A stretch of 46,764 bases of DNA from Clostridia bacterium. GTDB lineage: Bacteria > Bacillota > Clostridia > Oscillospirales > Acutalibacteraceae. The position numbers and the translations under genes were made by a program. The DNA lies in the NCBI GenBank assembly GCA_017428085.1, contig JAFRRP010000056.1, forward strand, positions 1 to 46,764. Reading direction: 5' to 3'. Under the pieces are notes generated by a model that had not been told where the DNA came from, made no database searches, and saw only the letters and a program-made list of their open reading frames with translations. Of this stretch, positions 1 through 8,156 are shown piece by piece; position 1 is the first letter of the stretch; each line of letters starts with the position of its first letter.

Positions 1-622
1 CGTAAAGACGTTCACCTGTTCCGTCTGCAAGACGACGAAGGACGAAGCCGTGAAAGCCACCGGCCACAAGCCCGTGACGGACGCCGCCGTGGCCGCCGCC
101 TGTACCGCCGACGGCAAGACCGAGGGCAGTCACTGTTCCGTCTGCGGCGAAGTCCTGACGGCACAGACCGCGATCAAGGCGAAGGGCCACCAATGGGACG
201 ATGGAAAGGTGACGACGGAGCCCACGCAGGAAAAGGAAGGCGTCAAGACCTTTACCTGTACCGTGTGCGGTGAGACCAGAACGGAACCCGTCGACAAGCT
301 GCCGACGGAACCGGAAAAACCGACCGAACCCGAAATTCCCACCGAACCGGAAAAACCCACCGAGCCGGAAAAACCCACCGGGCCCGAAAAGCCGGACTAT
401 ACCCCCGGCGACGTGGACGGCGACGGCAAGATCACCTCGGCGGACGCCCGTCTGGCGCTGCGGGCCAGCGTGGGGCTGGAACCGGGGATCGCGCCCGGCA
501 CCGCCGCTTACAAAGCGGCCGACGTGGACGGCGACGGCAAGGTGAGCTCCGCCGACGCGCGGCTGATCCTCCGTGCCAGCGTGGGGTTGGAGGACGCAAG
601 CAAGTTCGGAAAGAAAGAATAA
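1..622 (+). CDS. Secreted dockerin type I protein, 5' end missing
   Basis: The reading frame is open from base 2 and must begin upstream of the window. The visible part is the C-terminal end of an extracellular protein. First come short Cys-rich repeats built on C-x-V-C pairs (CSVCK, CSVCG, CTVCG) with intervening GH motifs, a repeat common in surface proteins of gut Clostridia. A Pro/Thr/Glu linker (PTEPEKPTEPE) follows. The end is a type I dockerin with two intact calcium loops, DVDGDGKITSADA and DVDGDGKVSSADA, about 33 residues apart. Dockerins bind cohesins on scaffoldins, so the protein is probably part of a cellulosome-like or cell-surface assembly. Its catalytic or binding part is off the window. 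A GTG at base 50 is only an internal codon. The dockerin call is firm; the overall function is unknown. Confidence 0.85.
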   Translation, partial: VKTFTCSVCKTTKDEAVKATGHKPVTDAAVAAACTADGKTEGSHCSVCGEVLTAQTAIKAKGHQWDDGKVTTEPTQEKEGVKTFTCTVCGETRTEPVDKLPTEPEKPTEPEIPTEPEKPTEPEKPTGPEKPDYTPGDVDGDGKITSADARLALRASVGLEPGIAPGTAAYKAADVDGDGKVSSADARLILRASVGLEDASKFGKKE

Positions 623-658
623 ACCGAAAAACAGCAAGAAAAACAGAATAATCATGCA

Positions 659-687
659 GGGCAGCCGGAGAAGTTCTCCGGCTGCCC
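659..687 (+). terminator. Perfect 14-bp hairpin after the dockerin gene
   Basis: Bases 659-672 and 674-687 are exact inverted complements. It lies 37 bases after the stop codon. There is no T-run after it, so it is a terminator or mRNA-end hairpin of uncertain efficiency. Confidence 0.5.
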
Positions 688-707
688 GCGGTTTATGGAT
701 AGGTATC

Positions 708-903
708 GTAGCACGCTGCCTCAGCAGCGTTATTCGACGCAAACAACATCACGCAGCACGGAGCCGCGCTACGATCTTGATACCTGCGGCGCAGCCGCGC
801 CGTTCAATCGGGATCGCGTTGCAACGCTGCTGAGGCAGCGTGCTACGTTTTCGACTCTGCGGCTTCCGACTTCCGACTTCAGCGGCTCACGGAGCCGCGC
901 TAC
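708..903. repeat. REP-like hairpin cluster 1
   Basis: The gap between the dockerin gene and spoIIE holds four hairpins of one family. Plus strand: 708-730, GTAG foot, stem ACGCTGC, loop CTCA. Minus strand: 824-846, same stem and loop, GTAG foot at 846-843. Minus strand: 882-903, stem GCGGCTC, loop CGT, GTAG foot at 903-900. A weaker minus copy ends at 772. The 708 and 824 copies face each other like a BIME. A short heptad-type run (CTTCCGA repeated) lies at 861-880. No gene is seen here. Confidence 0.75.
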
Positions 904-913
904 TGACCGCAGC

Positions 914-3214
914 TTATTTCAGCTCCACGCAGGCAACGGTGATATCGTCGTGTTTGCCGGAGGGGGAATACCTCACCGCGTCGTCCGCGGCGGTCTCCGC
1001 CAGCTCCCTGACGCTCTTTTTTTTCATCCGGCCGAACAGCTCCCGGAAATACTGCGGCGGCAGCACAGCAGCCCCGTCGGACATGAGGAGGATCCTGTCC
1101 CCCGCGCCCAGCGTCATGGAGGACTGCGCCAGCTCCGCCTCCTTCAGGATGCCCAGCGGCAGGGAGGAACGCTCCACCACCGCGGTCTTTTCTCCCGTCC
1201 GCACCACGGTCATGGCGGCCCCCGCCTTGTAAAAGACCGCGCTGCCGTCCGTCAGGTCGATCTTCAGGATATCCAGCGTGGCAAGGGTTTCCTCCGTGGC
1301 GCGCATTATCAGCGCCGTGTTGACCGCGCCCACGGCGCAGTTCAGCGAAAACCCCGCCCGCACCAGCCGCGCGGTAAGGGCGCACACCATGGCGGAATCC
1401 AGCGCCGCCCGTTTGCCCCGGCCCATGCCGTCGCTGAGCACGGCGTAAAAATTGCCGCTGCCGTCCGTAAAGCTGCGGCAGGTATCGCCGCAGACGGTCT
1501 CCCCCGCGCCGATGCGCACGGCGATATGGATGCGGGCGGACAGCTCCGCCGCCTCGCTGAAGCTCAGCACCGTGCCCCGGCCCGTATCGGGGTCCGCCAC
1601 CGGGTCCAGATAGGAAAACCCGGTTTTTTCATACAGCCGGTCCGACAGCGCCGCGTAGTCCGGCTCCCGCGGGATCACCTTGCAGAACGCCTCCAGCGAG
1701 CTTCTGCCCCGCCGGTCGGAGAACGCCAGGACGGGATCGGCGGAAAAGCCGAACTCCTCCAGCACCTCCTTCGCGGCGGCCGCCGTATGAGGATCCGCCT
1801 TTTCCACCGCGGACAGGCTGCGAGCCGCGTCTTCCAGCACCGCGGAAGCGCCGGAAAACTGCACCACCGCCAGCTCCTTGGTCTCCGCCAGCTCCTGGCG
1901 CACCGTCAGCCGCGCCTGATATTCATAATACAACCGGTTGAAAGCACGGCAGACGGCGTCCCTCTCCCGACACACCGTTTTCAGGCGCGGGGGCAGCGTT
2001 TCCTCCGTCAGCCCGCCGTCCTTCATCAGCCGCCCGTAGGCCTCCCGCAGCGCCGTTTCCGTGAATTTTCCGGCCCGGTCCCAGCAGACCTCCCGCTTGA
2101 CGCAGGCGGCGCAGACCTCCGTTTTTACCGTGTCGGGCAAATAACCGGCGTCCGGCGCGTCCGCCCGGACCAGCAGGTCGGAGACCTTTTTCACCGCCGT
2201 GCCCACGTCCCGGACGGCCTTGGCGGCGTTGTTCAGCCGGAATTCCATCAGCCGACGCTGTTCCTCCGCGCCCCGGTCGCCCCGGGCGGGCAGCAGCCCC
2301 GAGACCGCCGCCGTCAGCGCCGTTTTGGGGATCAGCAGAAACAGCAGCACGGCCGCCGCCGTCTCCGCCGCCGAAAGCAGGGCGGTCTCCGCGCTGCCCC
2401 GCAGCATCAGCGCCAACAGGTCGGCCACAGCGTAGGCCGCCGCCGCGGCGAATTTACCGTAACCGCCGCTGACGGCGCAAAGCAGTCCCGCCAGCGGGAA
2501 GGCCGCCAGGAACTGCGGCCGCAGCTCCCCCATGCCCAGCGTGACGCCGAAGCAGACGCCCGCCATGGCCGGCGCCTGTTCCCTGTCGCACAGCGCCAGC
2601 AGCATGATCACGAATCCCGCGATCACATGGGCCAGCGACACCCCGGCGACCGGGATCCGCGTCAGCGCCAGCAGCAGCACGGCCCCCGCAAACAGGAACG
2701 CCGTGAAATCGGCGGCGGAGATACACCGCACGCCCCTGCCCAGCCGCAGCAGGTAAAAAACGCGGTAAAAAAAGCACGTGCCCGCCGCGGCGATCACCGC
2801 CCCGCACAGGGCCGCCAGCCCCGCGGCAAGCGTCAGCCCCTCCGCCGCCGACACGATCAGCGAGCAGACCAGCGAAGAGACGAATACCGTCCCGGTATAA
2901 AAATAGATCAGCCGCCCTTCGCCGAAGGCCCTTCCCGCGCCTGTCTTGATAAAGCACACCAGCGCCGCGGCGCTGATCATCCGCAGCGCGCCGGACACGT
3001 CGCCGAACACCAGATAACCCGCCGCCGCGCCCACCGAAGCCGCCACCGTATGGGCGGCGTCCGCGCCGCCGGCAAAGCTGAGGCCGAAGGGCGCCGCCGC
3101 CCCGGCCAGCTCCACCCCGCCGAACAAAAAGCCCAGCGCGGCGCACAGCGCGTGCGAAAACGCCGGCTTGATCCGTAAAAGCGTCTTTCCCTCCGTCTTC
3201 CGTTCCGTTTTCAT
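914..3214 (-). CDS. spoIIE: Stage II sporulation protein E (SpoIIE), PP2C phosphatase
   Basis: SpoIIE is the membrane-bound serine phosphatase that dephosphorylates SpoIIAA and so triggers sigma-F in the forespore; it also sits at the polar septum. The 766-residue protein has the family layout. About ten hydrophobic segments fill residues 15-305, a Cys-containing stretch (CAACVKREVC) sits near residue 370, and a PP2C domain fills about 545-766. Metal-binding motifs are visible: CGDTC, LSDGMGRGK near residue 592, and a terminal GKHDDITV. It is slightly shorter than the Bacillus protein (about 827). The ATG at 3214 follows GAGGAAGGA at good spacing. It stands alone on the minus strand, divergent from rlmB. 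Its presence implies the organism belongs to an endospore-forming lineage. Confidence 0.93.
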   Translation of the reverse strand: MKTERKTEGKTLLRIKPAFSHALCAALGFLFGGVELAGAAAPFGLSFAGGADAAHTVAASVGAAAGYLVFGDVSGALRMISAAALVCFIKTGAGRAFGEGRLIYFYTGTVFVSSLVCSLIVSAAEGLTLAAGLAALCGAVIAAAGTCFFYRVFYLLRLGRGVRCISAADFTAFLFAGAVLLLALTRIPVAGVSLAHVIAGFVIMLLALCDREQAPAMAGVCFGVTLGMGELRPQFLAAFPLAGLLCAVSGGYGKFAAAAAYAVADLLALMLRGSAETALLSAAETAAAVLLFLLIPKTALTAAVSGLLPARGDRGAEEQRRLMEFRLNNAAKAVRDVGTAVKKVSDLLVRADAPDAGYLPDTVKTEVCAACVKREVCWDRAGKFTETALREAYGRLMKDGGLTEETLPPRLKTVCRERDAVCRAFNRLYYEYQARLTVRQELAETKELAVVQFSGASAVLEDAARSLSAVEKADPHTAAAAKEVLEEFGFSADPVLAFSDRRGRSSLEAFCKVIPREPDYAALSDRLYEKTGFSYLDPVADPDTGRGTVLSFSEAAELSARIHIAVRIGAGETVCGDTCRSFTDGSGNFYAVLSDGMGRGKRAALDSAMVCALTARLVRAGFSLNCAVGAVNTALIMRATEETLATLDILKIDLTDGSAVFYKAGAAMTVVRTGEKTAVVERSSLPLGILKEAELAQSSMTLGAGDRILLMSDGAAVLPPQYFRELFGRMKKKSVRELAETAADDAVRYSPSGKHDDITVACVELK

Positions 3215-3354
3215 CGTTTCACGTCCTTCCTCACCGTCTCCCGTCGGTTCAGTATACTACGGATGAGGCGAAAAGAATGTCGCACCGTGAAACATCGTTT
3301 CCATTTTATAGCATTTTAATCAAAAACTACCTGCCCGGATCGCAAAAAAATTTC

Positions 3355-3383
3355 TTGCAAATCGCAGATACATATTTTATAAT
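3355..3383 (+). promoter_or_regulatory. Sigma-A type promoter of rlmB
   Basis: TTGCAA at 3355-3360, 17-bp spacer, TATAAT at 3378-3383. It predicts a start near 3390, which supports an rlmB start at 3441 rather than the in-frame ATG at 3399. Confidence 0.7.
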
Positions 3384-3440
3384 ATAATTTGATATATTAT
3401 GTGCGTTTTTACGACAGAAATCTTATCGGGACAGATCGAC

Positions 3441-4253
3441 ATGAAAAACGGGAACGGAGCAGAAAAGAGGGAAAAACGCTCTTTTTCTTCCGAAAATGAA
3501 CATAAGGCGGAGAACGACGCCCGCCCGCGCGACGACCTGATCGTGGGCCGCAACGCCGTCAAAGAGGCGCTGAAGGCGGGCCGTCCGGCGGATTCCCTGC
3601 TGGTCCAGCGGGGCGAACGCACCGGCGCGGTGCTGCCGATCATAGCGGAGTGCCGGGAAAAGGGCGTCATCGTCAAGGAAGTCGACCGAAAAAAACTGGA
3701 TTTCATGTGCGGCCATGCCAACCATCAGGGCGTGATCCTGATCGCCGCCGCCCACAAGTACGCCACGGTGGATGATATCCTGCGCCGCGCGGAAGAAAAG
3801 GGCGAACCGCCGTTTCTCGTGATCTGCGACTCGCTGGAGGACCCCCACAACCTGGGCGCGATCATCCGCACCGCCGAATGCTGCGGCGCCCACGGCGTGA
3901 TCATTCCGGAGCGCAGAAGCGTATCGCTTTCCGGCATTGTGGGGAAAACCTCCGCCGGGGCGCTGGAATACGTGCCTGTGGCGCGGGTGACGAACCTGAA
4001 CGCCGTCATCAAAGAGCTGAAGGCGAAAAATATCTGGGTGATCGCCGCCGACATGGACGGCACGCCATACAGGCAGGCGGATCTGAGCGGCGCCGTCGCA
4101 CTGGTGATCGGCTCCGAGGGAAACGGCGTCAGCCGTCTCGTGAAGGAAAACTGCGATATGACGGTCTCGATCCCCATGAGGGGACGGATCAATTCTCTCA
4201 ACGCCTCCGTCGCGGCGGCGGTGCTGATGTTTGAAACGGCGTCAAGAAGATAA
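3441..4253 (+). CDS. rlmB: 23S rRNA 2'-O-ribose methyltransferase, TrmH/SpoU family (RlmB-like)
   Basis: This is a SPOUT-class, SAM-dependent methyltransferase that methylates a guanosine ribose in 23S rRNA. The N-terminal substrate-binding domain starts at IVGRNAVKEAL. The catalytic domain shows the three SpoU motifs: DPHNLGAIIRTAECCG, IGSEGNGVSRLV and the knot motif IPMRGRINSLNASVA. Length is 270 residues with a 30-residue charged leader. An in-frame ATG at 3399 would add 14 residues but lies about 9 bases after the predicted transcription start, so 3441 is preferred; its Shine-Dalgarno is weak (CGGGACAG). No gene for CysS or MrnC, frequent neighbours of rlmB in Firmicutes, is nearby. The exact target nucleotide (RlmB versus another TrmH member) cannot be decided from sequence. 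Confidence 0.9.
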   Translation: MKNGNGAEKREKRSFSSENEHKAENDARPRDDLIVGRNAVKEALKAGRPADSLLVQRGERTGAVLPIIAECREKGVIVKEVDRKKLDFMCGHANHQGVILIAAAHKYATVDDILRRAEEKGEPPFLVICDSLEDPHNLGAIIRTAECCGAHGVIIPERRSVSLSGIVGKTSAGALEYVPVARVTNLNAVIKELKAKNIWVIAADMDGTPYRQADLSGAVALVIGSEGNGVSRLVKENCDMTVSIPMRGRINSLNASVAAAVLMFETASRR

Positions 4254-4326
4254 CGAAGAAAAGACAAACAGGGCAGCCCCTCACCCATCGGGTATGCGGA
4301 TTGTCTTGATCGGGCAGGAGATAGAT

Positions 4327-7300
4327 ATGAGCGAGTACAGCAAATTCCTCAATTACTTCAATACGAAGAAAGGGTCCGCCAAGACCGGGCAGGGGGACGG
4401 CGGGCAGCCGCCCGCCCCGCCGGAGCCGACCGAGCCGAAAGAGGAGAAAACCGCTGCGATGGACGACCTCGCGGCGAAAACGGATATTGCCTTCAGCAAG
4501 GCGGAATCCCGCTATATCAAGCAGCCGGACGCGGAGGTGATCTCCGCCGGCGCGCCGGAGGAACAGCCGGCGTCCGGTCCCGAAGTGGAGACCTTCGCGG
4601 ACCGGTTTGAGACCGACGCGGAGGAACACACCGGATATACCGGCAAGATCAACACCGCCGAAGCAAACCGCGAGCCGGTCGGCGACCTCCCTGCCGAGGA
4701 CGAAGGCCACACGAAGATCATTCCCGGTTCCGTTTTCGAGGAGGCCATGGCGGCGCAGCAGTCGCTCTCCGGCTTTGCTCCGGAAGAGGGCGCCACGAAG
4801 CACATCGAGCTGCCGGCGGACGAGCCCGCCGCGGAGCAGGCGGCGGAGCCGCCCACGAAGCATATCGGCTCCGGCAAGGGCTCCCTGCTGATGGAGATCG
4901 CCAAAAGCAACGCGGAAGAGGTCGGCGAGGACCCGGACCAGCTGATCCTGGAGGGCTTCTTCAACGAGGACGAGGAAAAGAAAGAGGCGCAGGAGCGCTC
5001 CGAAAAGGAGATGCGCCGGGAGCTGTCCAAAACGCGGCAGAAGCGCATCAACGATTTCCATTTCTGGAGCAAGGCGGGCACGGAAGCAGGCAAAAGCCCG
5101 GACGGCGCCTTTGCCTCCGGCCCGGAAAGCAACAGCCTCCCGGAAATGCTGCGGAAATTCACCTCCCGTTTCGAGAATATCGAAAGCGGCGCGCTTCATT
5201 TCAGCTGCGACGAGTATAAGGATCCCAACGAGCACCGCGCCGTCTTCAAAAAGCTGATGGAGATCCGGCGCAATACCGTGATCCGCGCCGCGATCGTGGG
5301 CCTGCTGGGGCTGATCCTGCTGCTCATCAATATCAGCGCCTCCGTTTCCGCCGCCAAAAACAACGGCTTTTTCACCATCATGGGCGGCAGCGCCACCGCG
5401 TACGTCACCACCAACCTGATCTTCCTGGCGCTGGCCTCCTTCGTCGTGTTCAACGATATCAAGGAGGGCATCATCTCCCTGCTGCAGGGACACCCGAAGA
5501 CCGACGCCTCGCTGGTGTTCATGCTCACCGTTTCGTTTATCCAGCTGGTGTCCGCCTATCTTACCAAGCAAAATCTGGAGGCGGATTTCCATCTGCTCAC
5601 CGGCGCCGCCATTTTGATGTGCGTGCCGCTGCTGCTGGCCAAGGCCTTCTATTACGACAACACCCGCCACTGCTTCAAAAGCATCGCCGCCAAAAGCGAA
5701 AAGGCGTACCTGCGCAAGCTGTCGGACAGAAATCTCGTGTCCGCCGTGCTGGGCGGCGCCGATAACGGCAGCGAAGAGGTCGTATACGCCGGGCGCACCA
5801 GATTTATCCGCGGCTTCATCCACAGGAGCCGTTCCTCCGCCGCGGGCGGGCAGATCTCCTCCCGGATCACTCTGATCGCCATGGCGGCCGCCTTCCTGAC
5901 CGGGATCATCGCCATGATCCTGCGGGGCAGCGTGATGTGGGGCTTAAGCGTGATGTGCTTTGCCGCCGTGCTGTCTCTGCCCGTGGGCTGCCTGTTCTTC
6001 ACGGGCTTTATGATCGCCAACGAGAACAAGGCCCTGTCCGTCAAGTCCTCCTTCGTGCGCAGCTATTCCGACGCCCGGGATCTGGCAAAGGTGGACAACC
6101 TTGTGCTGCGCGCCGAGGATATCTTCTCCGTAGAGATCACGGAGACCGTGTGTATCGACGGCGTCAACCGCCAGCAGGCGGAGCTGTGCGCCGCCCTGAT
6201 CACGGAAAAGACCGGCGGGCTTCTGAAAAAAGCCTTCCGCATCCCCGAAGCCCTGAAGGAGAGCAAGCTGCCGGAGGCGGAACAGCTGACCTACGAGGAC
6301 AAGCTGGGCTTTTCCGCCTGGATCAGCGACTGCCGCGTGCTGCTGGGCTCCAACGCGTTCCTTTCCAACCACAACGTCAGGATGCCGGACGAAAGCGGCG
6401 TGCTGAACTTTATCGACACCGAAAACAAGCCGATCTATCTCGCCATCGAGGGCCACTTCACGGCCATGTTCTCCGCAAAGTATTCCTGCGCTTCGGAACA
6501 CGTGAAGCAGCTGAAAACGCTGGCGGACAACGGCGCCAATATCCTGATCGTCTCCTCCGATCCGAACATCACGGACACCTTCGCGGAAAAGCTGCTGGGC
6601 CTGCCCGCCGATTCCGTGCGCGTCATCAGCAAGAACGCCGCGGAAAAGCTGGCGGCGCAGCAAAGCACCGTCACCGATTCCGAGGATACCGGCATCGTCT
6701 TTTCCGGCGGCGACTCCCTTTGCCGCTGCGCCTTCTCCGCCGTGAAGCTGGATAAGCTGAAAAAGCTGTCCAAGCTGATCTGCGAGATCTGCTGCTGCGC
6801 GGGCGTGGCGCTGGCGCTGCTCTTCACCATAGCGGGCACCACCTCCGTCGTCTCCGGCTGGCTGGCCGTGCTGCTGCAGCTGCTGGGCATGGCGCTGTGC
6901 TTCTTCCTGCCGCCGCTGCTGACGGCCTCCTCCATGCCGGCCTTCAGCCAGTCCGCCGTGCGTCCCGTGGCGCGAAAAGAGGCGTTTACGCCCGAAAACT
7001 TTGTGCCCCGCCCCAAAAAAATCGAAAACGAGGAGGAAGAGGACGAAACCCCGGAGGAAACCGGCGACGAGGATGTGAAGATCGCCCCCGAGCCCGGCCA
7101 AGCGGGCCGCTTTGCGCGGTTCCGTCCCGCCCCCGCCTGGGAGGACGACGACGATGACGACGACGAGCTGCCCGCGCGCCGCCAGACCCGCGTCGGCAAG
7201 CTGATGAGATCCCGCCTTGCCAAAAAAAGCGGGCAGGACAAGTGGGACGACGAAGCCCCGCAGGCGGAACCGGCAAGGGAACCGCTGATGGCAAAGGTCC

Positions 7301-8037
7301 CTGAAAACCCGGACGACATCGACCTGTCCACCGAGGACCTGCTGCAGACCTCCTATTTCCGCGACGAGGAAGCCGGAGAGGAGCCCGTACGGCGCGCGCC
7401 CTCCCCCGCCAACGAATATGAGGAAGAAACCGACCGCGCCCCCGCTTATGAAGCCGGCGGCTACGACGAATACGACGATGACGACGACCTCTTCGGCGAC
7501 GGTGTGCTCGGCAAGCTCCGCAGCCGCATCAAACACGGCAAAGGCAGCCGCTCCGCCTACGACGAGTACGACGACGAGCCGGATTACGACGACGAGCCCC
7601 TCTACGACGCGCCGCAGCGCGGCGGAAAAAAGGGCCTGAACGCCGCCGCCCTGTCGGGCACGGTAAAGGGATTGTCCTCCAAGGTGGCCGCCTTCACGAA
7701 AAACATCGGCAAAAAGGGCGAGAATGATCCGGGATACGACTACGACGAATATGACGACGAGCCCGCGGAACGCGACCCGCAGCCCTATGGCTCCGCCGAC
7801 CGGCAGCCGGCCGGCGCGCGTCCCTCCATCCTGTCCTTTGCCGAAGAGCAGCCCGCCCCGCCCCACTACGAGCTGGGCCGCACCGACGACTACGACTTCC
7901 TGAACGTGAAGTTCGAGCCCCCGGCGATCAAAACGGGCGACTATTACAACGACGCTTTCTTCAGCCGGTACGACACCGACACGGTGGAAAACGACGCGGA
8001 CGCCGTCTTTTCCGGACTGAAGGAAACGGAAGAATAA
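4327..8037 (+). CDS. Degenerate P-type (P1B-like) ATPase with long acidic tails; predicted pseudoenzyme
   Basis: The start is the ATG at 4327, preceded by CAGGAG, giving 1236 residues. Residues 1-315 are acidic and probably disordered. Eight hydrophobic segments follow in a 4+2+2 pattern (about 318-446, 514-563, 817-868), the layout of P1B metal pumps. Between them lie recognisable P- and N-domain remnants. VDNLVLRAEDIFS (589-601) aligns without gaps to the family VDTVVFDKTGTLT, putting Arg595 at the phosphorylated Asp. FSAWISDCRVLLGSNAFL resembles the nucleotide-domain strand. ILIVSSD (739-745) stands where TGD is expected, and the GDGxND hinge is missing before GIVFSGGD. The TM6 CPC is reduced to SLPVG. 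Residues 880-1236 are Asp/Glu/Tyr-rich with repeated YDEYDDEP and a run of seven Asp. It cannot be an ordinary pump. A scaffold or regulatory role is only inference. Confidence 0.7.
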   Translation: MSEYSKFLNYFNTKKGSAKTGQGDGGQPPAPPEPTEPKEEKTAAMDDLAAKTDIAFSKAESRYIKQPDAEVISAGAPEEQPASGPEVETFADRFETDAEEHTGYTGKINTAEANREPVGDLPAEDEGHTKIIPGSVFEEAMAAQQSLSGFAPEEGATKHIELPADEPAAEQAAEPPTKHIGSGKGSLLMEIAKSNAEEVGEDPDQLILEGFFNEDEEKKEAQERSEKEMRRELSKTRQKRINDFHFWSKAGTEAGKSPDGAFASGPESNSLPEMLRKFTSRFENIESGALHFSCDEYKDPNEHRAVFKKLMEIRRNTVIRAAIVGLLGLILLLINISASVSAAKNNGFFTIMGGSATAYVTTNLIFLALASFVVFNDIKEGIISLLQGHPKTDASLVFMLTVSFIQLVSAYLTKQNLEADFHLLTGAAILMCVPLLLAKAFYYDNTRHCFKSIAAKSEKAYLRKLSDRNLVSAVLGGADNGSEEVVYAGRTRFIRGFIHRSRSSAAGGQISSRITLIAMAAAFLTGIIAMILRGSVMWGLSVMCFAAVLSLPVGCLFFTGFMIANENKALSVKSSFVRSYSDARDLAKVDNLVLRAEDIFSVEITETVCIDGVNRQQAELCAALITEKTGGLLKKAFRIPEALKESKLPEAEQLTYEDKLGFSAWISDCRVLLGSNAFLSNHNVRMPDESGVLNFIDTENKPIYLAIEGHFTAMFSAKYSCASEHVKQLKTLADNGANILIVSSDPNITDTFAEKLLGLPADSVRVISKNAAEKLAAQQSTVTDSEDTGIVFSGGDSLCRCAFSAVKLDKLKKLSKLICEICCCAGVALALLFTIAGTTSVVSGWLAVLLQLLGMALCFFLPPLLTASSMPAFSQSAVRPVARKEAFTPENFVPRPKKIENEEEEDETPEETGDEDVKIAPEPGQAGRFARFRPAPAWEDDDDDDDELPARRQTRVGKLMRSRLAKKSGQDKWDDEAPQAEPAREPLMAKVPENPDDIDLSTEDLLQTSYFRDEEAGEEPVRRAPSPANEYEEETDRAPAYEAGGYDEYDDDDDLFGDGVLGKLRSRIKHGKGSRSAYDEYDDEPDYDDEPLYDAPQRGGKKGLNAAALSGTVKGLSSKVAAFTKNIGKKGENDPGYDYDEYDDEPAERDPQPYGSADRQPAGARPSILSFAEEQPAPPHYELGRTDDYDFLNVKFEPPAIKTGDYYNDAFFSRYDTDTVENDADAVFSGLKETEE

Positions 8038-8073
8038 AATCCGACTCCCGTTCATAAAATTTTGTTCTGAATA

Positions 8074-8102
8074 TTGAAAACTGCCGCATAAGATGTTATA
8101 CT
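8074..8102 (+). promoter_or_regulatory. Promoter of the MFS gene at 8157
   Basis: TTGAAA at 8074-8079, exactly 17 bp, TATACT at 8097-8102. The predicted transcript starts near 8109, after the upstream in-frame GTG at 8106, so translation must begin at the ATG at 8157. Confidence 0.72.
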
Positions 8103-8156
8103 TGTGTGGCAGATTTCTTTTCAGAGATCGAATCTTACAAAAAAGGGGACTTTACT

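Noticed and set aside
695..3178. Very long open frame on the plus strand opposite spoIIE
   Set aside because: It is Arg/Gln/His-rich, has no domain or ribosome site, and is the expected antisense artefact of GC-rich codons; the minus strand encodes clear SpoIIE motifs.
8106..8156. GTG start giving the MFS protein 17 more residues
   Set aside because: It overlaps the end of the promoter and lies before the predicted transcript start; AAGGGG precedes the ATG at 8157.
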